A DNA stretch of 64,000 nt from Flavobacterium sp. 1 (lineage in GTDB: Bacteria > Bacteroidota > Bacteroidia > Flavobacteriales > Flavobacteriaceae). The notes under the pieces are model-generated. The model ran no database searches. It saw only the letters and a program-made list of their open reading frames with translations, and was not told the DNA's origin. Position numbers and translations under genes: made by a program. Below, piece after piece: positions 16,534-25,348 of this stretch. The DNA lies in the NCBI RefSeq assembly GCF_002797935.1, contig NZ_PGER01000001.1, forward strand, positions 2,046,001-2,110,000, read 5' to 3'. The number at the start of each line of letters is the position of its first letter. Positions within the stretch are counted from its first letter, which is position 1.

Positions 16534-16986
16534 TCATTTCCCAAATTCCCTTTTCTCTATTGGCTCAAATAAAAAATTCGAATCTTTAAATTCTAATGTT
16601 CCTTTCACATAAAAAGGTATCGTCATATAAGTCGAAATCAATCCTGTTCCCTGTTTTAATTTTTGATTGCTTTCTAGCAAAACAAAAGGTGCTCTTTTTA
16701 TATCTCCGCCATAAGATCTGTAACAAAAGTCTCCTCTCAATGTATCTCCAATCCTATTTCCTCTAACGGCTCCTGAATCTTTTCCCAAAAGACCATATCG
16801 AATTTCATATTCTCCATAAAAAGTGTTTTTTGTAAATACTAATGACAGAAAAGCTGTTTCATCGCCTTTTGAAGCTTTGTAAAATTTCCTGATAGTATTG
16901 TTTTCCCTCTTGTTGCAAGCTTGCAGTAAAATAATCACTGTTGCCATAAAAAACAGCTGTTTAACTATGCGTTTATTTGTTCTCAT
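16534..16986 (-). CDS. Hypothetical lipoprotein
   Basis: A 150-residue protein. The start MRTNKRIVKQLF (ATG 16984-16986) is preferred over one 16 codons upstream because it gives a proper SPII signal with lipobox ILLQAC (Cys at about residue 24). The mature part is beta-rich, with SLVFTKNTFYGEYEIRYGLLGKDSGAVRGNRIGDTLRGDF. I do not recognise a named family; it resembles small periplasmic lipoproteins common in Flavobacterium. It is 77 bases downstream of the nnrD-like gene on the same strand. Confidence 0.78.
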   Translation of the reverse strand: MRTNKRIVKQLFFMATVIILLQACNKRENNTIRKFYKASKGDETAFLSLVFTKNTFYGEYEIRYGLLGKDSGAVRGNRIGDTLRGDFCYRSYGGDIKRAPFVLLESNQKLKQGTGLISTYMTIPFYVKGTLEFKDSNFLFEPIEKREFGK

Positions 16987-17063
16987 TTCTTTCGAATACA
17001 ATTGACAAAGCAAATATAAAATATCAATAAACAAGCTTGGTTGTTTTTTTTATGAACATTTAA

Positions 17064-17912
17064 TTAATCTTCCAAACTCAAATACGCTTTCCCAATATGA
17101 GCAATACTATCTGAAGCTATAAAAGATTGATAACCTGTTTCGGGCAACGCAATATCGGCAGTCAATCCGTGCAGATAAACGCCTAATATTGCAGCATCAC
17201 ATGGTTTATAGGATTGCGCCAAAAGACTGGTAATCATTCCCGTCAGGACATCACCGCTTCCGGCTGTTGCCAGCGCAGCATTTCCCGTAATATTGCGATA
17301 AACCGTTTCGCCGTCAATGATGTGGGTTGGCGCTCCTTTCATTACAATAATCACTTGGTTTACTACCGAAAAAGCAATGGTTTTTTGAAACATTTCCTCC
17401 TCCAATTGCCATTTCCCAATCAGCCGTTCCAGTTCTTTAGGATGTGGCGTCAAAATAGTTCTAGGCGGAACCAACGCCATCCAAGACGGATTCTGCGCCA
17501 AAATATTTAACGCATCGGCATCAATAACCATTGGGATACTGGTATTCGACAAAAAATCATGAAACGCATTTTGGGTTGCAGTTTTCTGTCCCATTCCCGG
17601 GCCAATTCCTATAGCATTTGGTTTCAAATCAAAATCAATATCCGAAAGGTGTTTTTCATGAACATCGGTCACCACCATCACTTCGGGATTAGCAATCTGC
17701 ACAATTTGATAACCGCATTGCGGTACAAAAGCAGTGACCAATCCGCAGCCTGTTTTCAGCGCAGCTTTACTGGACAAACACACCGCTCCTATCTTGCCAT
17801 AGCTCCCGCCAATGAGCAATGCGTGTCCCTGCAGGCCTTTATGGGTTTGCTTTACAATGGGTTTGTACCTTTTTAAGATTTCATTTCTATCAATGGCAAT
17901 TGCGGTATTCAT
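17064..17912 (-). CDS. nnrD: ADP/ATP-dependent NAD(P)H-hydrate dehydratase
   Basis: A 282-residue ribokinase-fold enzyme that repairs hydrated NAD(P)H (S-NAD(P)HX) to NAD(P)H using a nucleotide. [15 protein letters not shown] (about 29-43), GIGPGMGQ (about 98-105), [13 protein letters not shown] and [11 protein letters not shown] (about 216-226, nucleotide anion hole) are family motifs. Only the C-terminal dehydratase domain of the bifunctional Nnr protein is present; the epimerase half (YjeF N-domain) is absent and no nnrE is adjacent. Cytoplasmic. Confidence 0.92.
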   Translation of the reverse strand: MNTAIAIDRNEILKRYKPIVKQTHKGLQGHALLIGGSYGKIGAVCLSSKAALKTGCGLVTAFVPQCGYQIVQIANPEVMVVTDVHEKHLSDIDFDLKPNAIGIGPGMGQKTATQNAFHDFLSNTSIPMVIDADALNILAQNPSWMALVPPRTILTPHPKELERLIGKWQLEEEMFQKTIAFSVVNQVIIVMKGAPTHIIDGETVYRNITGNAALATAGSGDVLTGMITSLLAQSYKPCDAAILGVYLHGLTADIALPETGYQSFIASDSIAHIGKAYLSLED

Positions 17913-17978
17913 AAGATTGATTTTTCTATTAAAGATACGAAATTCTAAAACTCAAATTTCAAACTTTCAAACTTTTCT

Positions 17979-18098
17979 GGGCGTGACCCCAGCAGGAAAA
18001 GGGGCTGACTCATAGCAGCGGGTATACAGCCCCTTTCCCTGCTGCGGTCGGGCTATCTGGGCTACTTCGGTAGCTTCCGTCTATCCCTCACGCAAATC
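17979..18098. repeat. Intergenic two-stem repeat, family 3, copy B (inverted)
   Basis: Read on the minus strand: GCGTGAGGGATAG, a stem around TACCGAAGTAGCCC, AGCCCGACCGC, a long stem (AGCAGGG...CCTGCT), then GGGGTCACGCCC. It is the same framework as copies at 11554 and 59203. The remaining 214 bases to 18312 hold two TTTTATGGC direct repeats (18209, 18251), each within a small palindrome. Confidence 0.75.
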
Positions 18099-18312
18099 AC
18101 CACAACTTTTAAGGAAAACGAGATGATTATTATTTTTAAGAAATATTCATAATAGCCTTACAATTATTTACACAAAAAAACTAAATTAGCTGAATACTAA
18201 AAAAGCTGTTTTATGGCATAAAACCCAATAGTATGGGCAAATTGGAGCCATTTTATGGCTAGTATATAGAAGTTGTGCATCATTTTATATAAGCCCCTAA
18301 ATTCAATAAACA

Positions 18313-19260
18313 ATGCTAAATGAAAAAGATTTTTTTTGGAAAAATTTTAGATTAGGAACTGAATTACAAAATTCAGGGACATTTATTTACAATGGAATTT
18401 TTCATTTAGATAATATTGAATATTTTAGATTTGAAGAAGAATGTTTTGAATTTCTGTATAATATTTCGGTTGGAATTGAAAGGCTAGAAAAAATTCTGAT
18501 TATTTTAATTGAACACGACAACAAAAATAAATCACAAGAAGAATTTGAGAAATCACTAATCACCCACAATCATTTAGAATTGTTAAAACGTATTAAAGCG
18601 GAAAGGCAACTAAATTTCGGTAAAACTCATATAAAATTTTTAGTACTATTGGCTAATTTTTATAAATCAGTTAGATATGAAAGATTTAACATTTCTTCTG
18701 TATATAAACCATCACAAGAAAAAGAGAAATTAGTTGAATTTATTATAAGTGAACTTAAAGTAGAATTAACTGAAGGACCACAAAATTTATTAGAAAACAC
18801 AGAACAAGTTAAAAACTTTTTAGGAAAATTAATCGATAAAATTTCAACCACATTATATGACCTAATTAAAATAGAAGCTAGAAGAATTGGCACTTTTACT
18901 CACGAAATAAGATATAATTCGAAGGCTTATAAAATTTTCACAGAGAAAGAGTTTGATTTCAAAAATGAAAAATTAATGCAAAGAGAGGTTCTTTTATTTC
19001 TACTAAAAAAATTCCCAAAAGACGAATTGAAGAAATTTATTGATAGTATTGAACCACTTCCATTTGAACAATATCATACAAACCAATATATTGAAAGTAT
19101 TTTAAATATTCATAAAGACGGAAGTGTTAAAGATGAAATGTTGTCGATATATGAGGATGAACGACCATCAAAAAATAGATTAAATGATATTTTGGCGATA
19201 GGTTCAGATTTTAATTTTGAATATTTTGGTAAAAATGAAGAAGATGATTTTGAAGAATAA
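18313..19260 (+). CDS. Orphan hypothetical protein (HEPN-like helical?)
   Basis: A 315-residue soluble, mostly helical protein that I cannot assign. It is strikingly rich in Lys, Glu, Ile and Asn, with A/T-ending codons, so its composition differs from the housekeeping genes nearby and suggests acquisition. The central segment FLVLLANFYKSVRYERFNISSVY, and long amphipathic helices around it, are reminiscent of HEPN-like domains, but no clear RxxxxH motif is seen. The C-terminus is acidic (NEEDDFEE). It lies alone between a repeat and a hairpin, like a single-gene cassette. Confidence 0.6.
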   Translation: MLNEKDFFWKNFRLGTELQNSGTFIYNGIFHLDNIEYFRFEEECFEFLYNISVGIERLEKILIILIEHDNKNKSQEEFEKSLITHNHLELLKRIKAERQLNFGKTHIKFLVLLANFYKSVRYERFNISSVYKPSQEKEKLVEFIISELKVELTEGPQNLLENTEQVKNFLGKLIDKISTTLYDLIKIEARRIGTFTHEIRYNSKAYKIFTEKEFDFKNEKLMQREVLLFLLKKFPKDELKKFIDSIEPLPFEQYHTNQYIESILNIHKDGSVKDEMLSIYEDERPSKNRLNDILAIGSDFNFEYFGKNEEDDFEE

Positions 19261-19271
19261 AAACGACCCCA

Positions 19272-19301
19272 GCTCCGCAAAGTCGGGAGACTTTGCGGAG
19301 C
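19272..19301. repeat. Perfect 13-bp hairpin (GCTCCGCAAAGTC type)
   Basis: GCTCCGCAAAGTC, GGGA, GACTTTGCGGAGC, starting 11 bases after the orphan gene's stop. It has no T-run. A partial copy is at 19940, after the next gene, and a related hairpin is at 9218. Confidence 0.75.
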
Positions 19302-19376
19302 GACTAACACCAGAACATTGGCTATCATCAAGGGAAATATCTTATAAAAACTAACAATTGATTAAACAAAAATAGT

Positions 19377-19928
19377 ATGAGAAAACTAATTGCAGCAATC
19401 AATATGACACTTGATGGAGTTTGCGACCATACTGCAGGATTGCCTGATGAAGAAATCCATCAACACTATACGGAATTACTGGGTCAGGGAGACGCCATTT
19501 TATATGGCAGAACTACCTATCAGCTTATGGAATTTTGGCGGACAATTTTAGAAAATCCTTCAGAAGAAAAATCAATGAATGACTTTGCCATAGCTATTGA
19601 CACTATTCCAAAGATTGTTTTTTCCCATACCCTGAGCAATGTTGAATGGAAAAGTGCAGCCATAGCAAATGGTAATTTAAAAGAAACTGTTCTGGAACTC
19701 AAGAAGCAATCAGGTGCAGCAATTTTTGTTGGCAGTCCCAGTTTAATTATACAGCTAATGAAACTTAACTTGATTGATGAGCTCCAACTTTGCATATATC
19801 CGGTTGTTGCAGGAAGCGGTTTGCTATTATTTGAAAACATAAACGATAGAACAATTTTTAAACTCGTAAAGACTAAAACCTTTAAAGGTGGAGCGGTAAT
19901 TCTGTATTATGAACCGAGAAACGAATAA
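19377..19928 (+). CDS. Dihydrofolate reductase-family (RibD C-terminal-like) protein
   Basis: A 183-residue protein of the dihydrofolate reductase / RibD C-terminal superfamily. MRKLIAAINMTLDGVCDHTAG is the N-terminal strand and 'SLDG' equivalent. GRTTYQLMEFW, IFVGSPSLIIQLMKLNLIDELQLCIYPVVAGSG and LVKTKTFKGGAVILYYEP follow in the usual order. Members are NADPH-linked reductases of mostly unknown substrate, not folA itself. It is flanked on both sides by AAGTC/GACTT hairpins, in a run of accessory genes. Confidence 0.88.
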   Translation: MRKLIAAINMTLDGVCDHTAGLPDEEIHQHYTELLGQGDAILYGRTTYQLMEFWRTILENPSEEKSMNDFAIAIDTIPKIVFSHTLSNVEWKSAAIANGNLKETVLELKKQSGAAIFVGSPSLIIQLMKLNLIDELQLCIYPVVAGSGLLLFENINDRTIFKLVKTKTFKGGAVILYYEPRNE

Positions 19929-19939
19929 CAAATAAAAAA

Positions 19940-19957
19940 CAAAGTCTTCTGACTTTG
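19940..19957. repeat. Hairpin CAAAGTC-TTCT-GACTTTG
   Basis: A 7-bp perfect stem followed by CGGAGC, which matches the right half of the hairpin at 19272. It lies 12 bases after the DHFR-like gene. Confidence 0.6.
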
Positions 19958-20091
19958 CGGAGCCGTTGTTACTGCTATTGATCTAAATAATAGCTTTATA
20001 TTTGCGTATCTAGGCAAATTCTAAAATTTGTCTATTATAATTCCAAACCAATTGCAGCAGTGAAACATTATCTGCAACCTTAAAAAATATC

Positions 20092-20673
20092 GTGAACATA
20101 GACAAACTCATAACGTATTTTGACAATTACATTCTTCTAAACGGCAAGGAAAAGGAAGAATTAAGAAATCGTGTAACTGAAAAGAGAATTAAGCGCAGGC
20201 AGTTTATCCTTCAAGAAAATGATGTTTGTAAACATTACACTTTTATTATTTCAGGTCTTTTAAAAATGTATGCAGTTGACGATAAAACATCAAAACATAA
20301 TATTCAATTTGCCTCTGAAAACGAATGGATAACCGACAATGGCAGTTTTCATTCAGAAAAGCCCAGCCAACTTTACATTGAAGCTATTGAGCCAACTGTT
20401 ATATTACAAATTGACAAAACTAATCTCATTTATCTTTTTCACAATCACCAAAAATTTGACCGAATTTTCAGAGTAATTATAGAAAACAAATATTTAGAAC
20501 TTCAAAATAGAGTTTTACAAAACATTAGCTCAACAGCAGACGAACGCTATATCACTTTCCTTGACCAATACCAGCATCTAATCAATAGACTGCCCAATAC
20601 TCAAATTGCCTCATATTTGGGTATAACACCAGAGTTTTTGAGTAAAATTCGCAATGCCATTTCGAAAAAATAA
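20092..20673 (+). CDS. Crp/Fnr-family transcriptional regulator
   Basis: A 193-residue regulator starting at a GTG. The N-terminal cyclic-nucleotide-binding-like domain spans about residues 25-115 (RRQFILQENDVCKHYTFIISGLLKMY). A linker helix follows, then a C-terminal winged helix with QIASYLGITPEFLSKIRNAI (about 170-190) as the recognition region. The cAMP-contacting residues of true CRP are not evident, so the ligand is unknown. It lies just upstream of a pair of CTTAA-N6-TTAAG sites and an NTF2-like gene, which it probably controls. Confidence 0.9.
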   Translation: MNIDKLITYFDNYILLNGKEKEELRNRVTEKRIKRRQFILQENDVCKHYTFIISGLLKMYAVDDKTSKHNIQFASENEWITDNGSFHSEKPSQLYIEAIEPTVILQIDKTNLIYLFHNHQKFDRIFRVIIENKYLELQNRVLQNISSTADERYITFLDQYQHLINRLPNTQIASYLGITPEFLSKIRNAISKK

Positions 20674-20679
20674 CTTGTT

Positions 20680-20718
20680 CTTAAGCTATATTAAGCCTGT
20701 TTCTTAAACTAGTTTAAG
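20680..20718 (+). promoter_or_regulatory. Tandem CTTAA-N6-TTAAG sites, candidate operator
   Basis: Two copies of CTTAA-N6-TTAAG, at 20680-20695 and 20703-20718, start 23 bases apart, about two helical turns. The second is a perfect 16-base palindrome (CTTAAACTAGTTTAAG). They lie between a Crp/Fnr-type gene and an NTF2-like gene, upstream of a weak -7-like CAACTTTG at about 20741. This is a typical dimeric binding pattern for a Crp-like regulator. Confidence 0.6.
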
Positions 20719-20772
20719 GGTCAAAGCCGTTAATTACCGCCAACTTTGCATTATCATTTAAAACCAAAAACA

Positions 20773-21174
20773 ATGTCAATAGAACACAACAAACAAGTGG
20801 TAATTAGATTCAATAAAGAATTTTTTCAATCTGGAAATACGGCAATCACAAAAGAATTGTTGGCCGATAATTTTAAAAATCATACTGCTCCACCCAATGC
20901 GCCCACAGATGCAAGCGTAATGATTCAATTCATCACTGGATTTCATAAAGGCTTTTCAGAAGTTACTGTGCAAATTCACGAAGTGTTAGCCGAAGATGAC
21001 AAAGTGTCTTTGAGAAAAACAATATCTGCAGCACATACAGGAGAATTTATGGGAAAACCAGCCACAGGCAAAAAAGTAGAAATGAATGTAATTGAAATAG
21101 ATATTCTAAAGGACGGAAAGATTACTGACCACTGGAGTAGAAATGATTTTATGCAGATAGTTCAAGGTCTTTAA
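20773..21174 (+). CDS. NTF2-like / SnoaL-type ester cyclase family protein
   Basis: A 133-residue protein with the SnoaL/NTF2-like cone fold. The start is the ATG at 20773 (MSIEHNKQVV), preferred to an upstream TTG that falls inside the presumed promoter. VIRFNKEFFQSGN, LLADNFKNHTAPPNAP and GKKVEMNVIEIDILKDGKITDHWSRNDF are the family's usual landmarks, including the C-terminal G-K-I-x-x-H-W. Members range from polyketide cyclases to uncharacterised small-molecule enzymes. Its promoter region contains the tandem palindromes described above, so regulation by the adjacent Crp/Fnr protein is likely. Confidence 0.87.
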   Translation: MSIEHNKQVVIRFNKEFFQSGNTAITKELLADNFKNHTAPPNAPTDASVMIQFITGFHKGFSEVTVQIHEVLAEDDKVSLRKTISAAHTGEFMGKPATGKKVEMNVIEIDILKDGKITDHWSRNDFMQIVQGL

Positions 21175-21360
21175 ATCATTAATAATACTTTAGATAAGTT
21201 TATTAGAAATTAATAAAATAACTATCAATCCAGTAGACATTAAGCTAAACAGCTATTTATCTTCCATTACATTCAAAAAAAATTCCTTTGGGTTAGAAAT
21301 CTCGGATTATTTATAAGAACTTTGCACGCTTTTTAGAAATTATAAATTGATCATCAACTG

Positions 21361-23220
21361 ATGAAGAAGAAAATAGAAATTTTAGCGCCTGCAAAAGATT
21401 TAATTCACGGTATTGCCGCCATTAACAGCGGTGCCGATGCAGTTTATGTTGGTGCTCCTCAATTTGGCGCCCGATCCAATGCCACCAACTCTATTGAAGA
21501 TGTTGCTGCTTTGGTACAATACGCTCATTTATATAATGTTCCCGTTTTTGTGGTTATGAACACCATTCTTTACGACAACGAATTGGAAACCTGTCGCCAA
21601 ATGATTTGGAAACTGTATGATATTGGCGTTGATGCCCTTATCATTCAGGATATGGCTATTATGGAAATGGACTTGCCTCCTATCATCCTGCATGCCAGCA
21701 CACAAGCCAACAACAGGGATGCCGACAAAATGAAATTTTTGTCAGATGCCGGAATCAAACGTGTCGTTTTGGCTCGTGAATTGAACCTGCATCAAATCAA
21801 AGAAATCAGTAATGCAACCGATGTGGAATTGGAATTCTTTGTAACCGGAGCTTTGTGCGTTTCTTTCAGCGGTAATTGCTACATGAGTGTTGCCAATGGA
21901 GAACGATCTGCCAACCGCGGTTCTTGTGCCCAAAACTGCCGTTTGCCGTACAACCTGATTGATGGTCACGGAGAAACATTAATCAAAAGCACGCACTTAC
22001 TTTCTATCAAAGATTTTGATGTTTCGAATGAGATTCCAAATTTAGTGGAAGCCGGTGTTTGTTCCTTTAAAATCGAAGGACGCTTGAAAGACATCGTTTA
22101 TGTAAAAAACAATGTTTCTTACCTTAGACAAAAACTGGACGCTTTCTTGGCTGATAACGATAAATACACCAAAGCTTCTTCCGGAAAATGCACTTTCACT
22201 TTTGATTCGGCATTGAACCGTACTTTCAACCGCGGTTATACTGATTATTTTGTCAATGAACGTCATGCCACTATTGGTTCTTGGGAAAGCCCAAAATCAA
22301 AAGGACAATACATCGGTAAACTAATCCGTACCGTTGGAAATGCATACGAAATTGAAAATGGTGAACAATTGAACAATGGTGACGGTTTGTGCTACATCAA
22401 TGACGACAACGAAGCTGAAGGTATCTATGTTAATAAAGCTGAAAATGGTTTGGCTTATCCAAATGTCCTGAAAGAAATCAAAGACGGCACTTTCATTTAC
22501 AGAAATAATGATGCCGCTTTTATCAAAATAGTGGAACGTGAAGACAGTGCCGTTCGAAAAATCAGTACTTCGTTATTATTATTCGAAAACGAAACTGGCT
22601 TTGAACTACTTGCTACTGATGAAGACGGAAATGTAAGTTCGGTTCAATTGGTTCATCCAAAAGAGCAAACCAAAAACAATCAATCCATAGAAGACAATAT
22701 CAAAACGCAATTAGCAAAAACTGGTTTTACGCCTTACACAGCCGATGAAATAACGATTCAGTTTACGGATAATTGGTTTTTGCCTATCTCAAAAATCAAT
22801 GAAATGCGCAGAACTGTTTATGAGCAATTATCTGAAATTCGTTTGAAAAACTACAAACGCGAGGAACGCAAAATTGAAAAAACAGATCATCCTTATCCTG
22901 AAACTAAATTGGATTTCATGTATAATGTTTCGAACAAACTGGCTAGAAAGTTTTACGAACGCCATGGTGTAACCGAAATCGAAAAAGCATTTGAACTGCA
23001 ATGGGATCCTGGAAAATCTCGTGTGATGACTACCAAATACTGCATCAAATACGAGCTGGCCAAATGCCCAAAATACCATAAAGACACCATGGAAGGCAAA
23101 CTGAAAGAACCATTAGTACTGAAACAGGGAGAATTGGAATACAAACTAAAATTCAACTGTAAACCCTGCGAAATGGAGATTTGGGAAAAAGACGCCGAAT
23201 TCGAAATTGAAGAGGATTAA
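21361..23220 (+). CDS. U32-family peptidase-like protein (TrhP/RlhA type)
   Basis: A 619-residue protein. The N-terminal TIM-barrel of the U32 'collagenase-like' family begins IEILAPAKDLIHGIAAINSGADAVYVGAPQFGARSNA. FVTGALCVSFSGNCYMS and GSCAQNCRLPYNL carry the cysteines conserved in E. coli TrhP (tRNA U34 hydroxylation) and RlhA (23S rRNA C2501 hydroxylation). A long C-terminal extension with further cysteines (CKPCEMEIW near the end) follows. RNA modification, rather than proteolysis, is the better supported role for relatives. Monocistronic, with its own terminator. Confidence 0.88.
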   Translation: MKKKIEILAPAKDLIHGIAAINSGADAVYVGAPQFGARSNATNSIEDVAALVQYAHLYNVPVFVVMNTILYDNELETCRQMIWKLYDIGVDALIIQDMAIMEMDLPPIILHASTQANNRDADKMKFLSDAGIKRVVLARELNLHQIKEISNATDVELEFFVTGALCVSFSGNCYMSVANGERSANRGSCAQNCRLPYNLIDGHGETLIKSTHLLSIKDFDVSNEIPNLVEAGVCSFKIEGRLKDIVYVKNNVSYLRQKLDAFLADNDKYTKASSGKCTFTFDSALNRTFNRGYTDYFVNERHATIGSWESPKSKGQYIGKLIRTVGNAYEIENGEQLNNGDGLCYINDDNEAEGIYVNKAENGLAYPNVLKEIKDGTFIYRNNDAAFIKIVEREDSAVRKISTSLLLFENETGFELLATDEDGNVSSVQLVHPKEQTKNNQSIEDNIKTQLAKTGFTPYTADEITIQFTDNWFLPISKINEMRRTVYEQLSEIRLKNYKREERKIEKTDHPYPETKLDFMYNVSNKLARKFYERHGVTEIEKAFELQWDPGKSRVMTTKYCIKYELAKCPKYHKDTMEGKLKEPLVLKQGELEYKLKFNCKPCEMEIWEKDAEFEIEED

Positions 23221-23245
23221 TTATCTGATTTTAAAAATTTTTATC

Positions 23246-23289
23246 AAAAGCTGCAAAGAGAAGGAAACTTTACTTTGTAGCTTTTTTTA
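23246..23289 (+). terminator. Terminator after the U32 gene
   Basis: AGCTGCAAAG ... CTTTGTAGCT (one G-U pair), then a run of seven T. Confidence 0.85.
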
Positions 23290-23330
23290 TAGGCTGCTAG
23301 GTTGATATCACACAATACCTACACTCAATA

Positions 23331-23433
23331 TTGTCATCTCGACGAAGGAGAGATCATACACAAAACGCTATAAAGATTGGAAATTTACTTTGCGGAATTT
23401 CTAATGTGATCCTTCCTTCGTCAGGATGACAAG
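23331..23433. repeat. TTGTCAT...ATGACAA inverted repeat (MITE-like)
   Basis: The left arm TTGTCATCTCGACGAAGGAG and right arm CCTTCGTCAGGATGACAAG are nearly complementary, about 100 bases end to end, with GATCA/TGATC inside. It fills the centre of the 349-base gap before the DJ-1-like gene. The rest is AT-rich with no gene. Confidence 0.75.
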
Positions 23434-23569
23434 TTTGCGGGTCATTTAATAATCAAAAGAAATACAAAAATTTAATACCCTAAAAATAAAACGAATAATC
23501 TCTTTTCATTAACTTTATAAATCAAAAAAAATAAGATTCGACTTATAATAATTTTAAAATTGAGATAAA

Positions 23570-24145
23570 ATGAAAAAAGTATTGTTCCTTACCGGTGACT
23601 TCACCGAAGATTATGAAACTATGGTGCCGTTTCAAATGCTGGAAATGGTTGGGTATACCGTTCATACCGTTTGTCCCAACAAGAAAAAGGGAGACACTAT
23701 AAAAACTGCCATCCATGATTTTGAAGGCGATCAAACCTATACCGAAAAGCCTGGGCATAATTTCGCATTGAATTATAGTTTTGATGACATAAATGTTAAT
23801 GATTATGATGGATTAGTAATAGCTGGAGGAAGAGCGCCAGAATATTTACGATTACACGAAAAAATAATCGAAATAGTGCAGCATTTTTTTGCCACCAATA
23901 AACCAGTAGCAGCCATTTGCCATGGTATTCAAATATTAACAGCAGCAAATGTGGTGAAAGGCCGCAAACTTACCGCTTACCCAGCAGTAGGTCCAGAAGT
24001 GACATTGGCAGGAGGTGAATTCCAATCTATACCAGTTGATGGAGCATTTGTTGATGGAAATCTAGTAACCTCGCCTGCATGGCCGGCACACCCAAGTTTC
24101 ATTCGAGAATTTCTAAAAATTATGGGAGCTAAAATTGAAATTTAA
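23570..24145 (+). CDS. DJ-1/PfpI-family protein
   Basis: A 191-residue protein of the DJ-1/PfpI superfamily. The nucleophile-elbow cysteine is C118 in [10 protein letters not shown], next to H119. E14 in GDFTEDYE is the glutamate that typically contacts the cysteine. [17 protein letters not shown] precedes it as in the family. Members act as deglycase/glyoxalase-like enzymes, proteases or chaperones, and this one cannot be assigned further. It is cytoplasmic, a single gene ending in a strong terminator. Confidence 0.92.
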   Translation: MKKVLFLTGDFTEDYETMVPFQMLEMVGYTVHTVCPNKKKGDTIKTAIHDFEGDQTYTEKPGHNFALNYSFDDINVNDYDGLVIAGGRAPEYLRLHEKIIEIVQHFFATNKPVAAICHGIQILTAANVVKGRKLTAYPAVGPEVTLAGGEFQSIPVDGAFVDGNLVTSPAWPAHPSFIREFLKIMGAKIEI

Positions 24146-24208
24146 ACACTATATTGAGAATTGCTTTTATAGAAATAAATCAAGTATTCAGAACAAATAA
24201 TAAAGTTT

Positions 24209-24247
24209 TAAAAACTACAGCGAAAACAATTTTGCTGTAGTTTTTTT
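24209..24247 (+). terminator. Terminator after the DJ-1-like gene
   Basis: AAAACTACAGC, a 12-base loop, GCTGTAGTTTTTTT. An 11-bp perfect stem followed by T. Confidence 0.9.
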
Positions 24248-24296
24248 ATCTTTGAAAAGTAAAATTCAAGATTAATCGAAATTAAAATTGCCGCAA

Positions 24297-24803
24297 ATGA
24301 TTACAAAAGCAACCTTTGATGATATTGCAACCTTAGAAAAATTAATCAATTCAGCTTATCGAGGAGAAACTTCTAAACAGGGATGGGCCACAGAAGCTCA
24401 CTTACTGGAAGGCAAAAGGATTACTTTGGATCAATTGGAAGAAATCCTTAAAGACAAAAACAATACTATTTTAAAATATACAGAAAACAATCAAATCATT
24501 GGGTCTGTTTTACTTACTAATAAAGGAGATAAACTCTATTTGGGAATGCTGGCTATTTCCCCTGAATTGCAGAATAAAGGCATTGGGAAGAAAATTTTAC
24601 ATGAAGCCGAAGTTCATGCGCTTTCGTTAGGTTTATCTAAAATCGTAATGACTGTAATCACGATTAGAGAAAAATTAATTGAATGGTATAACCGTCATGG
24701 CTACGTCGATACTCGAACAAGAGAACCTTTCCTACTTAATGATGCTGATACTATAATTACTGACCAGCACTTGGAATTCGCAGTCTTAGAAAAAATACTT
24801 TAG
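24297..24803 (+). CDS. GNAT-family N-acetyltransferase
   Basis: A 168-residue acyltransferase of the GNAT fold. The ATG at 24297 is chosen over an in-frame TTG three codons upstream. LYLGMLAISPELQNKGIGKKILHEAE (about residues 82-107) contains the acetyl-CoA pyrophosphate loop Q-x-x-G-I-G-K/R, and EWYNRHGYVDTRTREPF is the C-terminal part usual in this subgroup. It acetylates an amine of unknown identity. Close resemblance to a specific characterised enzyme is not evident. It is 54 bases upstream of the Mpo1-like gene. Confidence 0.9.
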   Translation: MITKATFDDIATLEKLINSAYRGETSKQGWATEAHLLEGKRITLDQLEEILKDKNNTILKYTENNQIIGSVLLTNKGDKLYLGMLAISPELQNKGIGKKILHEAEVHALSLGLSKIVMTVITIREKLIEWYNRHGYVDTRTREPFLLNDADTIITDQHLEFAVLEKIL

Positions 24804-24857
24804 CTCTTTTATTCTCATTGGCTATTATTTCATAAATTAGTAAAAAAAACATCAATT

Positions 24858-25322
24858 ATGAAAACACTAGATCAATGGTTTGAAGAATATGCTGTAAGTC
24901 ATCAAAACCCAAAAAATAAAGCGATACATTATATTTGTGTTCCTGCAATTTTCTTTTCTATAGTAGGATTATTGATGAGTATTCCAAGTAGTTTTCTAAA
25001 TAGTTTATTACACTTAAACCAACCTATTATAGAAAATTGGGCTACAGTAATTTTGATTTTTGTATTGTTTTTCTACATCCGATTATCGGTTTCAATGGCA
25101 ATCAAAATAGCTGTTTTTTCAATTTTGTGCTTAGTTCTTAATTTTTATATCGGGCAATTTGTACCGCTTTGGGCATTTTCTATTGGTGTTTTTGTTATCG
25201 CTTGGATTGGTCAGTTTTATGGTCATAATATCGAAGGCAAAAAACCGTCATTTCTAAAAGATATTCAATTCTTAATGATTGGACCTGCATGGGTAGTTCA
25301 GAATTTATTTTCTAAAAAATAA
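24858..25322 (+). CDS. Mpo1/YGL010w-like (DUF962) membrane protein
   Basis: A 154-residue membrane protein of the DUF962/Mpo1-like family. The N-terminal WFEEYAVSHQNPKNKAIHYICVPAIFFS has the conserved His residues (H-x-N-x-x-N-x-x-I-H). WIGQFYGHNIEGKKPSFLKDIQFLMIGPAWVV carries the second conserved His/Glu set. Four hydrophobic segments lie between and after. Yeast Mpo1 is an Fe(II)-dependent dioxygenase in alpha-oxidation of 2-hydroxy fatty acids; bacterial relatives are assumed similar. Confidence 0.9.
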   Translation: MKTLDQWFEEYAVSHQNPKNKAIHYICVPAIFFSIVGLLMSIPSSFLNSLLHLNQPIIENWATVILIFVLFFYIRLSVSMAIKIAVFSILCLVLNFYIGQFVPLWAFSIGVFVIAWIGQFYGHNIEGKKPSFLKDIQFLMIGPAWVVQNLFSKK

Positions 25323-25348
25323 TATTAGGCCTCAATATTCTTAAATTA

